Shown here in pieces: positions 28,301 to 35,987 of a DNA stretch of 64,000 nt; within the stretch, counting starts at the first letter, position 1, and each line of letters begins with the position of its first letter. The translations under genes and the position numbers were made by a program. The notes beneath the pieces are model-generated. The model worked only from the letters and a program-made list of their open reading frames with translations, was not told where the DNA came from and made no database searches. Source of the stretch: Geomobilibacter sp964432205 (GTDB lineage: Bacteria > Desulfobacterota > Desulfuromonadia > Geobacterales > DSM-12255); NCBI GenBank assembly GCA_964432205.1, contig CAYSMK010000021.1, positions 1-64,000 on the forward strand, in the 5' to 3' direction.

Positions 28301-28916
28301 GAAGGCCGGCGGAGCTCCAACCGTAGACGGTCTGTTCTCCGCGCCTGATCCCCCCGCTGATCCTGCCTGTCGCTGAATTCCATTCGAGCAGCAGCCTGTA
28401 CCCGGCCTCCGTTGCCCGCGAAGGCGCCGCTGTCAGGGCCGCCTTGCGCAGGAGACGGGCCTCTTCGAGCCTGGACTTCAAACTGTCCGGTCCGCTCTTT
28501 GTGGGCGTGGCCGCGGAGACGGGTTCTGCCTCTACGCAGCGCCTCATATTTCGTAGCATCTGCTGGTTGAAGCTGATGTGCCCCAGGGCCTCGGGGGAGA
28601 CCAGGTGCTTGAGCGCCGCCCATGCCACCACCACATGGGGGCAGTTGCGTGACGGCTGCCAGTCGCGGCAGCTGCACTTTGTGAGAATGTCGTGTCTGTG
28701 GTACAGCAGGGTGGTTTCCGCCCGGTCGCTGAATGTTACGGTCAGCGCGGTCCGATCCTCATTCCAGAGCGCCCTGACAAAGAGATTGGCCGCACATTGC
28801 CTGAAGCCGGCGACGAGATGGACCTTTGCGGCTACTTCGTGAATGTCGCCGGCCAGATACGTCCTGAACCGCTGCAGCAGAGGGGAATCGGAAACGGCAA
28901 TGGAGGGCTGGGTCAT
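25380..28916 (-). CDS. SNF2-family helicase with SWIM zinc finger
   Basis: A 1178-residue DNA translocase. An N-terminal SWIM zinc finger has the pattern C81-x-C83...C92-x-H94. A long middle region matches the bacterial SNF2-associated domain, and the C-terminal third is the RecA-like motor: DDMGLGKT near residue 740, ITSYGIV, motif II as FDETQ (DExQ type), LTGTPLENHLGEYF, then VFSQFTGYLDLI and MDPWWNPAVENQASDRAHRIGQ. SNF2 enzymes move on double-stranded DNA and remodel protein-DNA complexes; the bacterial target is not known. It follows the TPR-like gene by 21 bases in one operon. The 3' end stops 21 bases short of the hsdR remnant. Confidence 0.9.
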   Translation of the reverse strand: MTQPSIAVSDSPLLQRFRTYLAGDIHEVAAKVHLVAGFRQCAANLFVRALWNEDRTALTVTFSDRAETTLLYHRHDILTKCSCRDWQPSRNCPHVVVAWAALKHLVSPEALGHISFNQQMLRNMRRCVEAEPVSAATPTKSGPDSLKSRLEEARLLRKAALTAAPSRATEAGYRLLLEWNSATGRISGGIRRGEQTVYGWSSAGLPTSLARFLATHSVYQSTGRFFTDFTKMTGGSYPIRFRDSSGAETTLSFCAERTRVAGITFDIRGEEVQITRTMQDGAPLPPGAMVDGELLIDPATGSVEQVLNLGAWRSWDAVVELLLETADVEQRSVDEASRLRRSEHAVAVPAELFNKAGITLVPAALDDPDTNFSFLTGGVPEINRAIVSPSYVLDILYDLSARTTSLVPRYLHNGRTFPLHDLLFWVLNPGSRAASSIPAPLKAKKRLKVLLDAAFAMRSERGERARNRTISSATSAPDFSKTSIKREAKRLLSYLSERWNGSTVTTMADAEEWHFVTSDHRIQVELVAILYDLFGLDAFVSGPSPGAVEVPTDELMKLLSELLERLNSSGFSLRMQSEPLAKAEWSFSVDATVSSLDWFELRPEIRCNGELLTEEELAELRAGSGLLRRDGRLLMLDDESARIVALFGEAMRPGGKTGKRGEAEPVRVPRLQILDWLQMRSHGVEVRLSAEDARILDSLLNFASIPERPMPAGLTATLRHYQADAWRWLAFLYEHRFGACLADDMGLGKTLQGITLLAGIMSGELPSAAPAGTPHLVVAPPSLLFNWEAEIARFLPSARTLVYAGTGRSVEEIAGVDVIITSYGIVQRDCELLARQRFNTIIFDETQVVKNLKAATTNAVRRLKGAFNLALTGTPLENHLGEYFAIMDLCLPGLLGSREEFTRSLGRDGAGATMRLMGRTRPFVLRRTKALIASELPPKTEIDIPLELTTRQKAFYQRTIEEVRGQVKDAFESHAPAQARIIALTAILRLRQICLAPSLAAPGADAGSPKLDFLADQLEELRDEGYSALVFSQFTGYLDLIEAGLKKRGISCLRLDGTTPVPRRKTLVQSFQNATEPLVFLISLKAGGKGLNLTRATYVYHMDPWWNPAVENQASDRAHRIGQTEQVTVTRLIMRHTIEEKMMALKARKTELYRAILEEGTGSGGAALTREDFEFLLE

Positions 28917-28937
28917 TGGGGATTGAAAATCCTTTGG

Positions 28938-29813
28938 TTACGGGGTTTGCCTGATCTTTTCCATGTAGCACGCAAACAGTGCTGGGTGCAACCGCTTCAT
29001 CAGCCGACGTGCGGCAACCATTTCCCTCTCGTCCCTTTCCACCGTGCGCAGATGCTCGGCACGGGTCAGAAGGTCGAACCAGCGGCGCGGCACCGGCAAG
29101 GTTTCATCCTCTTGGCCGGGCGGCGCATGCAGAGGGAGCGGAAAAAGTCCGTTCATCCACCCCCACACCGGCAGCCAGGCCGCCTCATCCTCCTCCACGA
29201 TGCAGCCGTCCTCCAGGCCGATGAACAGGTGCAGCGTTTTGATGTCGGCATGGTGTACTGATGCGATCTCCACCGTTGTCGGATCGTCCAGAAACGCCTG
29301 CAGATAGAGGAGCAGTGCGTCATCGCTCCGGCCCGCCATGGTCAGGGCGTCGGCCTGCCAGGCCAGAAAGCGTCCCCACGGGAGGTCGGGCACGGCAAGG
29401 GCATTCTGAAAGGCAGAAGCTGCCTCGGCATACCGTTTCAGCTCCATCAGGAGCTGACCCCGATGAAACCGGGGAGGGCGGTAGACGGCATCGGGCTCGG
29501 GGTGCTGGTGGAGAGCTTCCAGGATGAATTCCATCACCGCCCGCCATAGCGGGAGGTGTGTGGTTTGGTCAAGCGCAGATCGCAAGGAGGCGAGCTGTTC
29601 GGGAGCGGATGTCCGGGGATCGACGGCTGCCAGCCGGTCGCGCCAGCTCTTCACCAGCGAGCCGAGTTCGCTTGCCGACCGGTTGTCCGGATACTCATCG
29701 AGTATCTGGGCGTACACGGAAACGGCCTGGTCCAGGTCCCCGGCGTGCAGATACTCGTCGGCAATGTTCAGCAGGATGCCGGGGCGGTTGTCTTCAAAGA
29801 GGTTCAGTTGCAT
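28938..29813 (-). CDS. TPR-like protein paired with the SNF2 helicase
   Basis: A 291-residue soluble protein with two tetratricopeptide-like stretches: ILLNIADEYLHAGDLDQAVSVYAQILDEYPDN near the start and RGQLLMELKRYAEAASAFQNALAVPDLPWGRFLAWQADALTMAGRSDDALLLYLQAF in the middle. It has no signal peptide and no catalytic motif I can name. It is cotranscribed immediately upstream of the SNF2 helicase, so a helper or adaptor role is likely, but this is inferred only from position. The ribosome site is weak. Confidence 0.7.
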   Translation of the reverse strand: MQLNLFEDNRPGILLNIADEYLHAGDLDQAVSVYAQILDEYPDNRSASELGSLVKSWRDRLAAVDPRTSAPEQLASLRSALDQTTHLPLWRAVMEFILEALHQHPEPDAVYRPPRFHRGQLLMELKRYAEAASAFQNALAVPDLPWGRFLAWQADALTMAGRSDDALLLYLQAFLDDPTTVEIASVHHADIKTLHLFIGLEDGCIVEEDEAAWLPVWGWMNGLFPLPLHAPPGQEDETLPVPRRWFDLLTRAEHLRTVERDEREMVAARRLMKRLHPALFACYMEKIRQTP

Positions 29814-29901
29814 GGAACGGTCTTTTCGTGGCTTGTTCCCGGCTCAGGCAACTGGGTTTTGGGGAAAAGCCTCTTGAGCGGCAGGGTCGGGACTGGAACT
29901 T

Positions 29902-29929
29902 ACTGTAGTTATTTCTTGTCGGCTGTCAA
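29902..29929 (-). promoter_or_regulatory. candidate promoter of the TPR-SNF2 operon
   Basis: On the minus strand TTGACA (29929-29924) is followed after 16 bases by TACAGT (29907-29902), about 90 bases ahead of the TPR gene start. Confidence 0.4.
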
Positions 29930-29999
29930 GGAAAACGCTGGCACGGAACGGGTCGGCGGAGTGGAAGAGGGCATTCCGGGAAACCGTCGTTTACTCATC

Positions 30000-30028
30000 T
30001 TGACCGTTATAACCAAGCGTAGTATCTT
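30000..30028 (+). promoter_or_regulatory. candidate promoter of the mtnA operon
   Basis: TTGACC at 30000-30005, a 17-base spacer and TATCTT at 30023-30028, 28 bases ahead of the mtnA ATG. It is divergent from the TPR-SNF2 promoter in the same 243-base gap. Confidence 0.5.
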
Positions 30029-30056
30029 CCAGCATACCATCAAAGGAGCAACAGCT

Positions 30057-31097
30057 ATGTCCTTCAGAACCATCGAGTGGCGCGACGACAAGGTGATCAT
30101 GATCGACCAGACCCGGCTGCCGGGCGAGGAGATCTACAACGAGTACACCGATTTTCAGGGGGTGGCGGAGGCGATCCGGGGGATGATCATCCGGGGGGCG
30201 CCGGCCATCGGCGTGGCCGCAGCCATGGGCGTCGCCCTGGGCGCCCGGGACATCATTGCCGATACCCATGAGTCGTTCTTCAAGCAGCTGGACAACGTCT
30301 GCGACGTCATGGCAGGGACCCGCCCCACTGCGGTCAACCTCTTCTGGGCCATCCAGCGGATGCGCCGGGTCGCCGAAGCCAACCGGGACAAGGACCTCCA
30401 CTCCATCCGGGCCATCCTCAGGGCCGAGGCGATCAGCATCGAGGAGGAGGACCTGCGGATCTGCAAGGCGCTCGGTGCCAACGGTGCCGCCCTGATCAAG
30501 GACGGGGCGACCATCCTGACCCACTGCAACGCCGGTGGGCTGGCCACGGCCGGCTACGGCACGGCCCTGGGAGTCATCCGGGCCGCCCGGGAAGCAGGCA
30601 AGAAAATCCAGGTCTTTGCCGACGAAACCCGCCCCTGGCTCCAGGGGGCGCGGCTCACCAGCTGGGAACTGATGAAGGATGGCATTCCCGTTACCCTGAT
30701 CTCCGACAACATGGCCGGCTTCTTCATGAAAAAAGGGGAAATCGACTGCGTGGTGGTGGGGGCCGACCGTATCGCGGCCAACGGCGATACGGCCAACAAG
30801 ATCGGCACGTACAGCGTGGCGGTGCTGGCCAAAGAAAACCGGATACCCTTCTATGTGGCCGCCCCGATCTCCACCCTTGATCTGACCCTGAAGAGCGGTG
30901 ACGAAATCCCCATCGAGGAGCGCACTGCCAGAGAAGTGACCCATGTCCAGGGGGTTTCTCTGGCACCGGAAGGGGTAACGGTGCGCAATCCGGCGTTTGA
31001 CGTGACGCCGGCCAGGTATGTCACGGCCATCATCACCGAAAAAGGGGTGGTACGGGGTGACTTCGAGGCCGGTCTGAAGGCGCTGGTCGGTCAATGA
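30057..31097 (+). CDS. mtnA: S-methyl-5-thioribose-1-phosphate isomerase
   Basis: A 346-residue methionine-salvage enzyme that converts methylthioribose-1-phosphate to methylthioribulose-1-phosphate. Family motifs: IRGAPAIGVAAAMG, the catalytic cysteine in ILTHCNAGGLATAGYGTALG, DETRPWLQGARLTSWEL and VGADRIAANGDTANKIGTY with the catalytic aspartate. The start at 30057 follows AAAGGAG and matches the family N-terminus (RTIEW); an upstream in-frame extension of 167 codons is antisense to the TPR gene and rejected. No other salvage genes lie nearby. The stop overlaps glnE by four bases. Confidence 0.94.
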   Translation: MSFRTIEWRDDKVIMIDQTRLPGEEIYNEYTDFQGVAEAIRGMIIRGAPAIGVAAAMGVALGARDIIADTHESFFKQLDNVCDVMAGTRPTAVNLFWAIQRMRRVAEANRDKDLHSIRAILRAEAISIEEEDLRICKALGANGAALIKDGATILTHCNAGGLATAGYGTALGVIRAAREAGKKIQVFADETRPWLQGARLTSWELMKDGIPVTLISDNMAGFFMKKGEIDCVVVGADRIAANGDTANKIGTYSVAVLAKENRIPFYVAAPISTLDLTLKSGDEIPIEERTAREVTHVQGVSLAPEGVTVRNPAFDVTPARYVTAIITEKGVVRGDFEAGLKALVGQ

Positions 31098-34000
31098 GCA
31101 GTTGGTCGGCCGATTTCATCGCCATCCTGCAGGAGGCGCTGGCCGGCGAGCCCGAGAGCGATGTTGACCGGCGCCTGATCGCTTTTCTGGCCGACCGCGG
31201 CTTTGACTATCCTGCCCGCACCGCCACCAACATCCGGCTTCTTGCCGAAACGCTGCCCTTGGACTGTCTCAGCCGGCTGGCCATGTCGGCGCTGGCAGCA
31301 CCGGCTCCGGACATGGCTCTCAACAACCTGGAGCGAGTCTCTGCCATGGTCGGCCGCGACGACCTCCTTGCCATCTGCCAGAAAAAGTCCCATCTTCCCC
31401 GACTGCTGACCATCCTTGGTTCCTCACCGTTCCTGGCCAATATCCTCTGTCGTGATCCGGACCTGTTCCATGACCTGTTCGCCGGCCGACTGATCGAGAT
31501 CAGCCGGACAGAGGAGGAGATGCTGGTCGCCCTGCGGGAGTTTCTGCCGAAGGGAACCGGCTGCCAGGCACTGTTTCCCCTGCTGCGCCGGTTCAAGTTT
31601 CGCGAAATGCTCCGCATTGCGGCCCGCGATCTGAACGGACTTGCCTCGCTGGAGGAGGTGACCTTTGAACTCTCCTCCCTGGCGGCGGCGTCACTGCAGA
31701 TGGCCTACGAGGTAACCCGGCGGCATCTGGTTGCCGAGCACGGCCTGCCGATGATGGAGATCCCTGGCGGACTGAGGGAGGCAGAACTCGTGATTCTCGG
31801 GATGGGAAAGTTCGGCGGCCGGGAGCTGAACTTTTCGTCTGATATCGATATCATCTATTTTTATGACTCGGACCAGGGCGAAACCACCGGTATCGGTGAC
31901 GGCCAGGGTGGCGTCAGCGGGAAGATTTCCCTGCACGCCTTTTTCGTCAAACAGGCGGAGATGATCACCAAGGCACTCTCCCAGGTAACCGAGGACGGTT
32001 TCGTCTTTCGGGTGGATCTGGGGCTCAGGCCGGAGGGAAAGGGAGGCGATATGGCCGTTTCCGCCCTTTCCGCCGAGCTCTACTACGAGATGTGGGGCCA
32101 GACGTGGGAGCGGTCTGCCATGTTGAAAGCGAGGCCGGTGGCCGGTTCCCTCGCGCTCGGTTATCAGCTTCTCAAGGCCCTGGAGCCGTTCATCTACCGT
32201 AAGTTCCTGGACTACAACCTGGTCGAGGACATGATGGCCATGAAGAAGAAGATCGATGCCTCGTTGGCCCGGGAGCGGGAGGGCGAGTTCAACATCAAGC
32301 TGGGGCGTGGTGGTATCCGGGAGATCGAGTTTTTCATCCAGGCCCTGCAGCTGGTTTATGCCGGGAAAAATCCGGCCCTGCGCGAACGGAACTCCCTGAA
32401 GGCACTGGCAGTCCTCAAGGATGGCCGGCTCATCAAGGAGGACGATTACACGGCCCTGGCCGATGCCTACCGCTTCCTCCGGACCGTGGAGCATCGGATT
32501 CAGGTGGTCCAGGAGCGCCAGACCCACAGCCTGCCGCGAAAGGATGAGGAGTTTGCAGCCCTGGCCCGTCGTTGCGGGTTCCTGCGGAAGAACGGTAGCG
32601 AGCGGTTCCGGGAGGTGCTGGAGCGACATCGGGGGGCGGTGTCGGCCATCTACGGAGATCTGTTCCTCTCCCGGGACGAGCGGCTCAAGGAAGAGGTGAG
32701 CCCGGAGATCTATTTCTTCTTCGATCGGAAGGCCGATGCCGACCTGATCAAGGACATGCTGGCCGAGCGCCGGTTCAGGAATGTGGACAGCGGTTACGAG
32801 CACCTGATGATGCTCAGGGACGGGCCACCCAGGGCGATCCTGACGGAACGGGCGCGGCGGATACTGGAACAGATCGGCCCGCCCCTCCTGCAGGAGATCT
32901 TCGCCTCCCCCGATCCGGAGATGGCCCTGGCCAACCTGGACCGTTTCCTCTGTGCCGTCGGCTCGCGCTCGTTCTTTTACGCCCTGCTGGCAGAAAAACG
33001 GGAGGTGTTGAAACTGATGGCCTCCCTGTTTGCCATGTCCGAGTTCCTGACCAAGATCTTTATCGGTCACCCCGAACTCCTGGAAAGCATGGTGGCCAAG
33101 ACCTATGCCTCCTCCTTCAAGGAGCGGGAGGTGATGGAGCGGGAGCTGACCGCCCTGCTGTCACGGGCCGATGATTACGAGGAGCGGCTGGATGTCCTGC
33201 GCCGCTACCGGCACGAGGAGTTTCTCAGGATCGGGCTGAACGACATCAACGGCATGGTGGGACAGACGGAGATCGCGACCCAGCTGACCAACCTGGCCGA
33301 TATCTGTCTGGCTGCGGCGTGCGACATGGCCCGTCAGGAACTGGTCCGTTTCGGCCGGCCGACCTGGCACGACATGGATGGTCAAGTGCGCGAGGCGGAC
33401 TTTGCGGTGATCGGGATGGGCAAGATGGGGGGAATGGAGCTCAACTACCACTCCGATCTGGACATCATTTACATCTATGACCACCAGGGGACGACCAACG
33501 GCGAAAAACAGGTGACCAACCACGAGTATTTCGCCAAGCTGGGACAGAAGATCATCTCCATCCTCACCACCCCGACCCGCGAGGGGTTCGTCTACAAGAT
33601 CGATACCCGTCTCCGCCCGTCAGGCAACGCCGGCCCGCTGGTAACCTCTCTGGAATCCTTCAAGAACTACCACCTGGAAGAGTCGCAGGTCTGGGAACGC
33701 CAGGCCCTGACCAAAGCCCGGGTGGTCCTTGGCGGGCAGGAACTCTCGGAAGGGATTGACGAGGTGATCCGTCATGCCGTGTACGGCAGCAGTGTCGACG
33801 AGGCTGCACCCCGGGAGATCCATCGCCTCCGGATGCGGATGGAGACAGAGATTGCCAGGGAAAAGGCGGGTTCCTACAATATCAAGACCGGCCGCGGCGG
33901 CATGGTGGATGTGGAGTTCATTGTCCAGTACCTGCTGCTTTCCCATGGCCACGCCCTCCCCGAAATCCGTAGTAACAACACCCTGCTGGCGCTGAAGTCG

Positions 34001-34270
34001 ATCCGGGCTGCCGGCCTCATCGACGCAGAGGACGGTGCCATCCTCATCGATGGCTACAAATTCCTCCGGCGCCTGGAAAACCGCCTGCGCATCATCCACG
34101 ATTACTCCATGAACGACCTGGGGGGGTCCAGGGAATACCTGGACACGCTGGCCCGTCGCCTCGGGTACGATCCGAAGCTGAGACATCCGGGCGATGCCCT
34201 GATGCAGGACTATGAAGAGCGCACCGCCGCCGTGCGTGAGGTTTACGATCGTATCCTGGGGGCGGCATGA
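31094..34270 (+). CDS. glnE: bifunctional glutamine synthetase adenylyltransferase/deadenylase
   Basis: A 1058-residue GlnE, which adds AMP to glutamine synthetase and removes it in response to PII and glutamine. Two nucleotidyltransferase domains are visible: GMGKFGGRELNFSSDIDIIYFYD in the N-terminal deadenylase half and GMGKMGGMELNYHSDLDIIYIYD in the C-terminal adenylylating half, each followed by its helical PII-uridylyl-like bundle (GRGGIREIEFFIQ and GRGGMVDVEFIVQ). It is somewhat longer than the E. coli protein (946). The ATG overlaps the mtnA stop (ATGA), and its own stop overlaps the next small gene the same way. Confidence 0.95.
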   Translation: MSSWSADFIAILQEALAGEPESDVDRRLIAFLADRGFDYPARTATNIRLLAETLPLDCLSRLAMSALAAPAPDMALNNLERVSAMVGRDDLLAICQKKSHLPRLLTILGSSPFLANILCRDPDLFHDLFAGRLIEISRTEEEMLVALREFLPKGTGCQALFPLLRRFKFREMLRIAARDLNGLASLEEVTFELSSLAAASLQMAYEVTRRHLVAEHGLPMMEIPGGLREAELVILGMGKFGGRELNFSSDIDIIYFYDSDQGETTGIGDGQGGVSGKISLHAFFVKQAEMITKALSQVTEDGFVFRVDLGLRPEGKGGDMAVSALSAELYYEMWGQTWERSAMLKARPVAGSLALGYQLLKALEPFIYRKFLDYNLVEDMMAMKKKIDASLAREREGEFNIKLGRGGIREIEFFIQALQLVYAGKNPALRERNSLKALAVLKDGRLIKEDDYTALADAYRFLRTVEHRIQVVQERQTHSLPRKDEEFAALARRCGFLRKNGSERFREVLERHRGAVSAIYGDLFLSRDERLKEEVSPEIYFFFDRKADADLIKDMLAERRFRNVDSGYEHLMMLRDGPPRAILTERARRILEQIGPPLLQEIFASPDPEMALANLDRFLCAVGSRSFFYALLAEKREVLKLMASLFAMSEFLTKIFIGHPELLESMVAKTYASSFKEREVMERELTALLSRADDYEERLDVLRRYRHEEFLRIGLNDINGMVGQTEIATQLTNLADICLAAACDMARQELVRFGRPTWHDMDGQVREADFAVIGMGKMGGMELNYHSDLDIIYIYDHQGTTNGEKQVTNHEYFAKLGQKIISILTTPTREGFVYKIDTRLRPSGNAGPLVTSLESFKNYHLEESQVWERQALTKARVVLGGQELSEGIDEVIRHAVYGSSVDEAAPREIHRLRMRMETEIAREKAGSYNIKTGRGGMVDVEFIVQYLLLSHGHALPEIRSNNTLLALKSIRAAGLIDAEDGAILIDGYKFLRRLENRLRIIHDYSMNDLGGSREYLDTLARRLGYDPKLRHPGDALMQDYEERTAAVREVYDRILGAA

Positions 34271-34464
34271 CGAGCGGGAAAAACCTGCGCCTCCTGGGCC
34301 GGGAAGAGTGCCCGGGCCGTCAGCCAACCGTCCAGGAGACCATCGCCGACCTGAAGCGCGAGATAGAGCAGGGCCTTGACGTATACTCGGAGCAGGAGCT
34401 GTCAATTCTGGAAAGAAAACTTGCCGAGTACGAGACGCTGCTGGAGCGGATGCTGGGAATTTGA
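34267..34464 (+). CDS. small hypothetical protein coupled to glnE
   Basis: A 65-residue charged protein starting in the ATGA overlap at the glnE stop. The second half (TVQETIADLKREIEQGLDVYSEQELSILERKLAEYETLLERML) is a predicted amphipathic helical or coiled-coil segment. It has no cysteine pairs and no membrane segment. Family unknown to me. The overlap upstream and the 13-base gap to the next gene argue that it is truly translated. Confidence 0.6.
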   Translation: MTSGKNLRLLGREECPGRQPTVQETIADLKREIEQGLDVYSEQELSILERKLAEYETLLERMLGI

Positions 34465-34477
34465 GATCGGGCCGACC

Positions 34478-35239
34478 ATGTTTCTCCTGAAGCGAATCCG
34501 CCGCCGCAGTCTGCGCAACCAGCCATTCCCCTTGTCGTGGCAGGCGTTCCTGCATGACCATGTTCCCCTCTACCGGACGCTGCCGGCAGATGACCGGAAA
34601 GAGCTGCACGGCCATATTCAGGTGTTTCTCGCGGAAAAGCAGTTCGAGGGGGCGCTCGGATTGACCATAACCGACGAGATGCGGCTGACGGTCGCTGCCC
34701 AGGCCTGCCTGTTGATTCTCCGCCGGGACGGGAACTACTTTCCAGGACTCTCCTCGATCATCATCTATCCCGACGAGTTTGTTGCGCGACGGCAGGACGT
34801 TGATGAGGGCGGCGTGGTGACTGAGGGCGAAGAGGTGCGCTCGGGGGAATCCTGGGAGGGTGGCTCGCTGGTGCTCTCCTGGGTAGACGTGCTTGCCGCC
34901 GGCACGCCGGGCAAGGACGACTACAATGTGGTGATTCACGAATTTGCCCACCAGTTGGATGCGGAGGAGGGGATCACCGCGCTCCTGGAGGGCGGCCGCA
35001 ACGTCTCTGCGTTCGGTACTGCACTATTGCAGGCATACGAAGAGCTTTGTGCCGATCTGGAGGCTGGCCGCGAAACCGTCTTTGACCCCTATGGAGCCGA
35101 GAGTGTGCCGGAATTCTTTGCCTGCGCAACCGAATGTTTTTTCAGCCTACCCGGGATGATCCGGGAATACCACCCCGACCTTTACGCCCACCTTCAGGCC
35201 TACTACCGGTTGGACCCGGCCGCATGGCAGGCTGCATGA
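34478..35239 (+). CDS. mtfA: MtfA-family zinc peptidase
   Basis: A 253-residue protein of the MtfA (Mlc titration factor A) family. The metallopeptidase motif H154-E-F-A-H158-Q-L-D161 and the later PEFFACATECFF segment, which supplies the third zinc ligand in the family, are present; the N-terminal half has the usual QACLLILRRDGNYFPGLSSIIIYPDEF core. In E. coli the protein binds the glucose repressor Mlc and has peptidase activity; Mlc is not evident here, so the local role is unknown. The start at 34478 gives the typical family N-terminus. The stop overlaps the glycosylase gene by four bases. Confidence 0.85.
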   Translation: MFLLKRIRRRSLRNQPFPLSWQAFLHDHVPLYRTLPADDRKELHGHIQVFLAEKQFEGALGLTITDEMRLTVAAQACLLILRRDGNYFPGLSSIIIYPDEFVARRQDVDEGGVVTEGEEVRSGESWEGGSLVLSWVDVLAAGTPGKDDYNVVIHEFAHQLDAEEGITALLEGGRNVSAFGTALLQAYEELCADLEAGRETVFDPYGAESVPEFFACATECFFSLPGMIREYHPDLYAHLQAYYRLDPAAWQAA

Positions 35240-35925
35240 CGGAGCAGCTACTGCATATTTATGAGCTCCTCCTGGCGACGTACGGTCCCCGGCACTGGTG
35301 GCCGGCTGATACGCCGTTCGAGGTCTGCGTCGGTGCGATCCTGACCCAGAACACCAATTGGGTGAACGTGGAAAAGGCGATTACCAACCTCAAGGCGGCA
35401 GGGCTTCTGTCCGTGGAGGCATTGGTTCTTGTCGACCCGCTGGAGCTGGGAGAGGTAATCCGGCCGGCCGGTTTTTTCAATGTAAAGAGCAGACGGCTGA
35501 AGAGCTTCGTGGCTTGGCTGATGTTGAGGGCAGACGGGAGTCTGGATCGGCTGTTCGCTACCGGCTGGCGCCAGCTGCGCCCGGAACTGCTTGCCATCAG
35601 CGGGATAGGGCCGGAAACGGCAGATTCCATTCTGCTCTATACTGGAGGACAGCCGACCTTTGTGGTGGATGCCTACACCAGGCGGCTTCTGTTCCGTCTG
35701 GGGCTGCTGAGGGACGAAGATACCGGCTACGAGGAAGTGCGCTCGCTCTTCATGAATGCCCTTCCTCAGGAGGTGAACCTGTTCAACGAGTACCATGCCC
35801 TGATCGTACAGCACTGCAAGGAGCGCTGCCGGAAACGGCCATTATGCGAGGGGTGTGTCTTGCGGGTTGCAGGAATATGTCTCTGGAATGAGGATCGAGG
35901 AGAAAGGTACGAGGACCGAGGATAA
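35236..35925 (+). CDS. HhH-GPD DNA glycosylase, MagIII-like
   Basis: A 229-residue member of the endonuclease III superfamily. AILTQNTNWVNVEKAI and the helix-hairpin-helix ISGIGPETADSILLYT, with the conserved Asp145 in VVDAYTRR, are clear. The lysine of bifunctional endonuclease III is Glu127 (GIGPE), as I recall for the Helicobacter 3-methyladenine glycosylase MagIII (GIGKE), so it is probably a monofunctional alkylbase glycosylase. Unlike MagIII, it keeps four C-terminal cysteines (C-x5-C-x2-C-x6-C) suited to a 4Fe-4S cluster. The last dozen residues (NEDRGERYEDRG) are encoded by a heptad repeat. ATGA overlap with mtfA. Confidence 0.8.
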   Translation: MTEQLLHIYELLLATYGPRHWWPADTPFEVCVGAILTQNTNWVNVEKAITNLKAAGLLSVEALVLVDPLELGEVIRPAGFFNVKSRRLKSFVAWLMLRADGSLDRLFATGWRQLRPELLAISGIGPETADSILLYTGGQPTFVVDAYTRRLLFRLGLLRDEDTGYEEVRSLFMNALPQEVNLFNEYHALIVQHCKERCRKRPLCEGCVLRVAGICLWNEDRGERYEDRG

Positions 35926-35987
35926 AAGCGGTTGCAGTTTGTCTCGCAACAAGTGAGATTTGCCCCGAGCCCCGAGCCCCGAGCCTT
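35889..35987. repeat. 7-nt-period hairpin repeat at the end of the glycosylase gene
   Basis: The left arm (35889-35924) has GAGGATC GAGGAGA AAGGTAC GAGGACC GAGGATA units; the right arm (35962-35985) has three GCCCCGA units. The left arm is inside the 3' end of the glycosylase gene, so the repeat supplies its last codons. An inner GTTGC...GCAAC pair also exists. Confidence 0.65.

Noticed and set aside
29556..30056. N-terminal extension of mtnA by 167 codons
   Set aside because: It runs antisense through the TPR gene; the ATG at 30057 has a good ribosome site and the family N-terminus.
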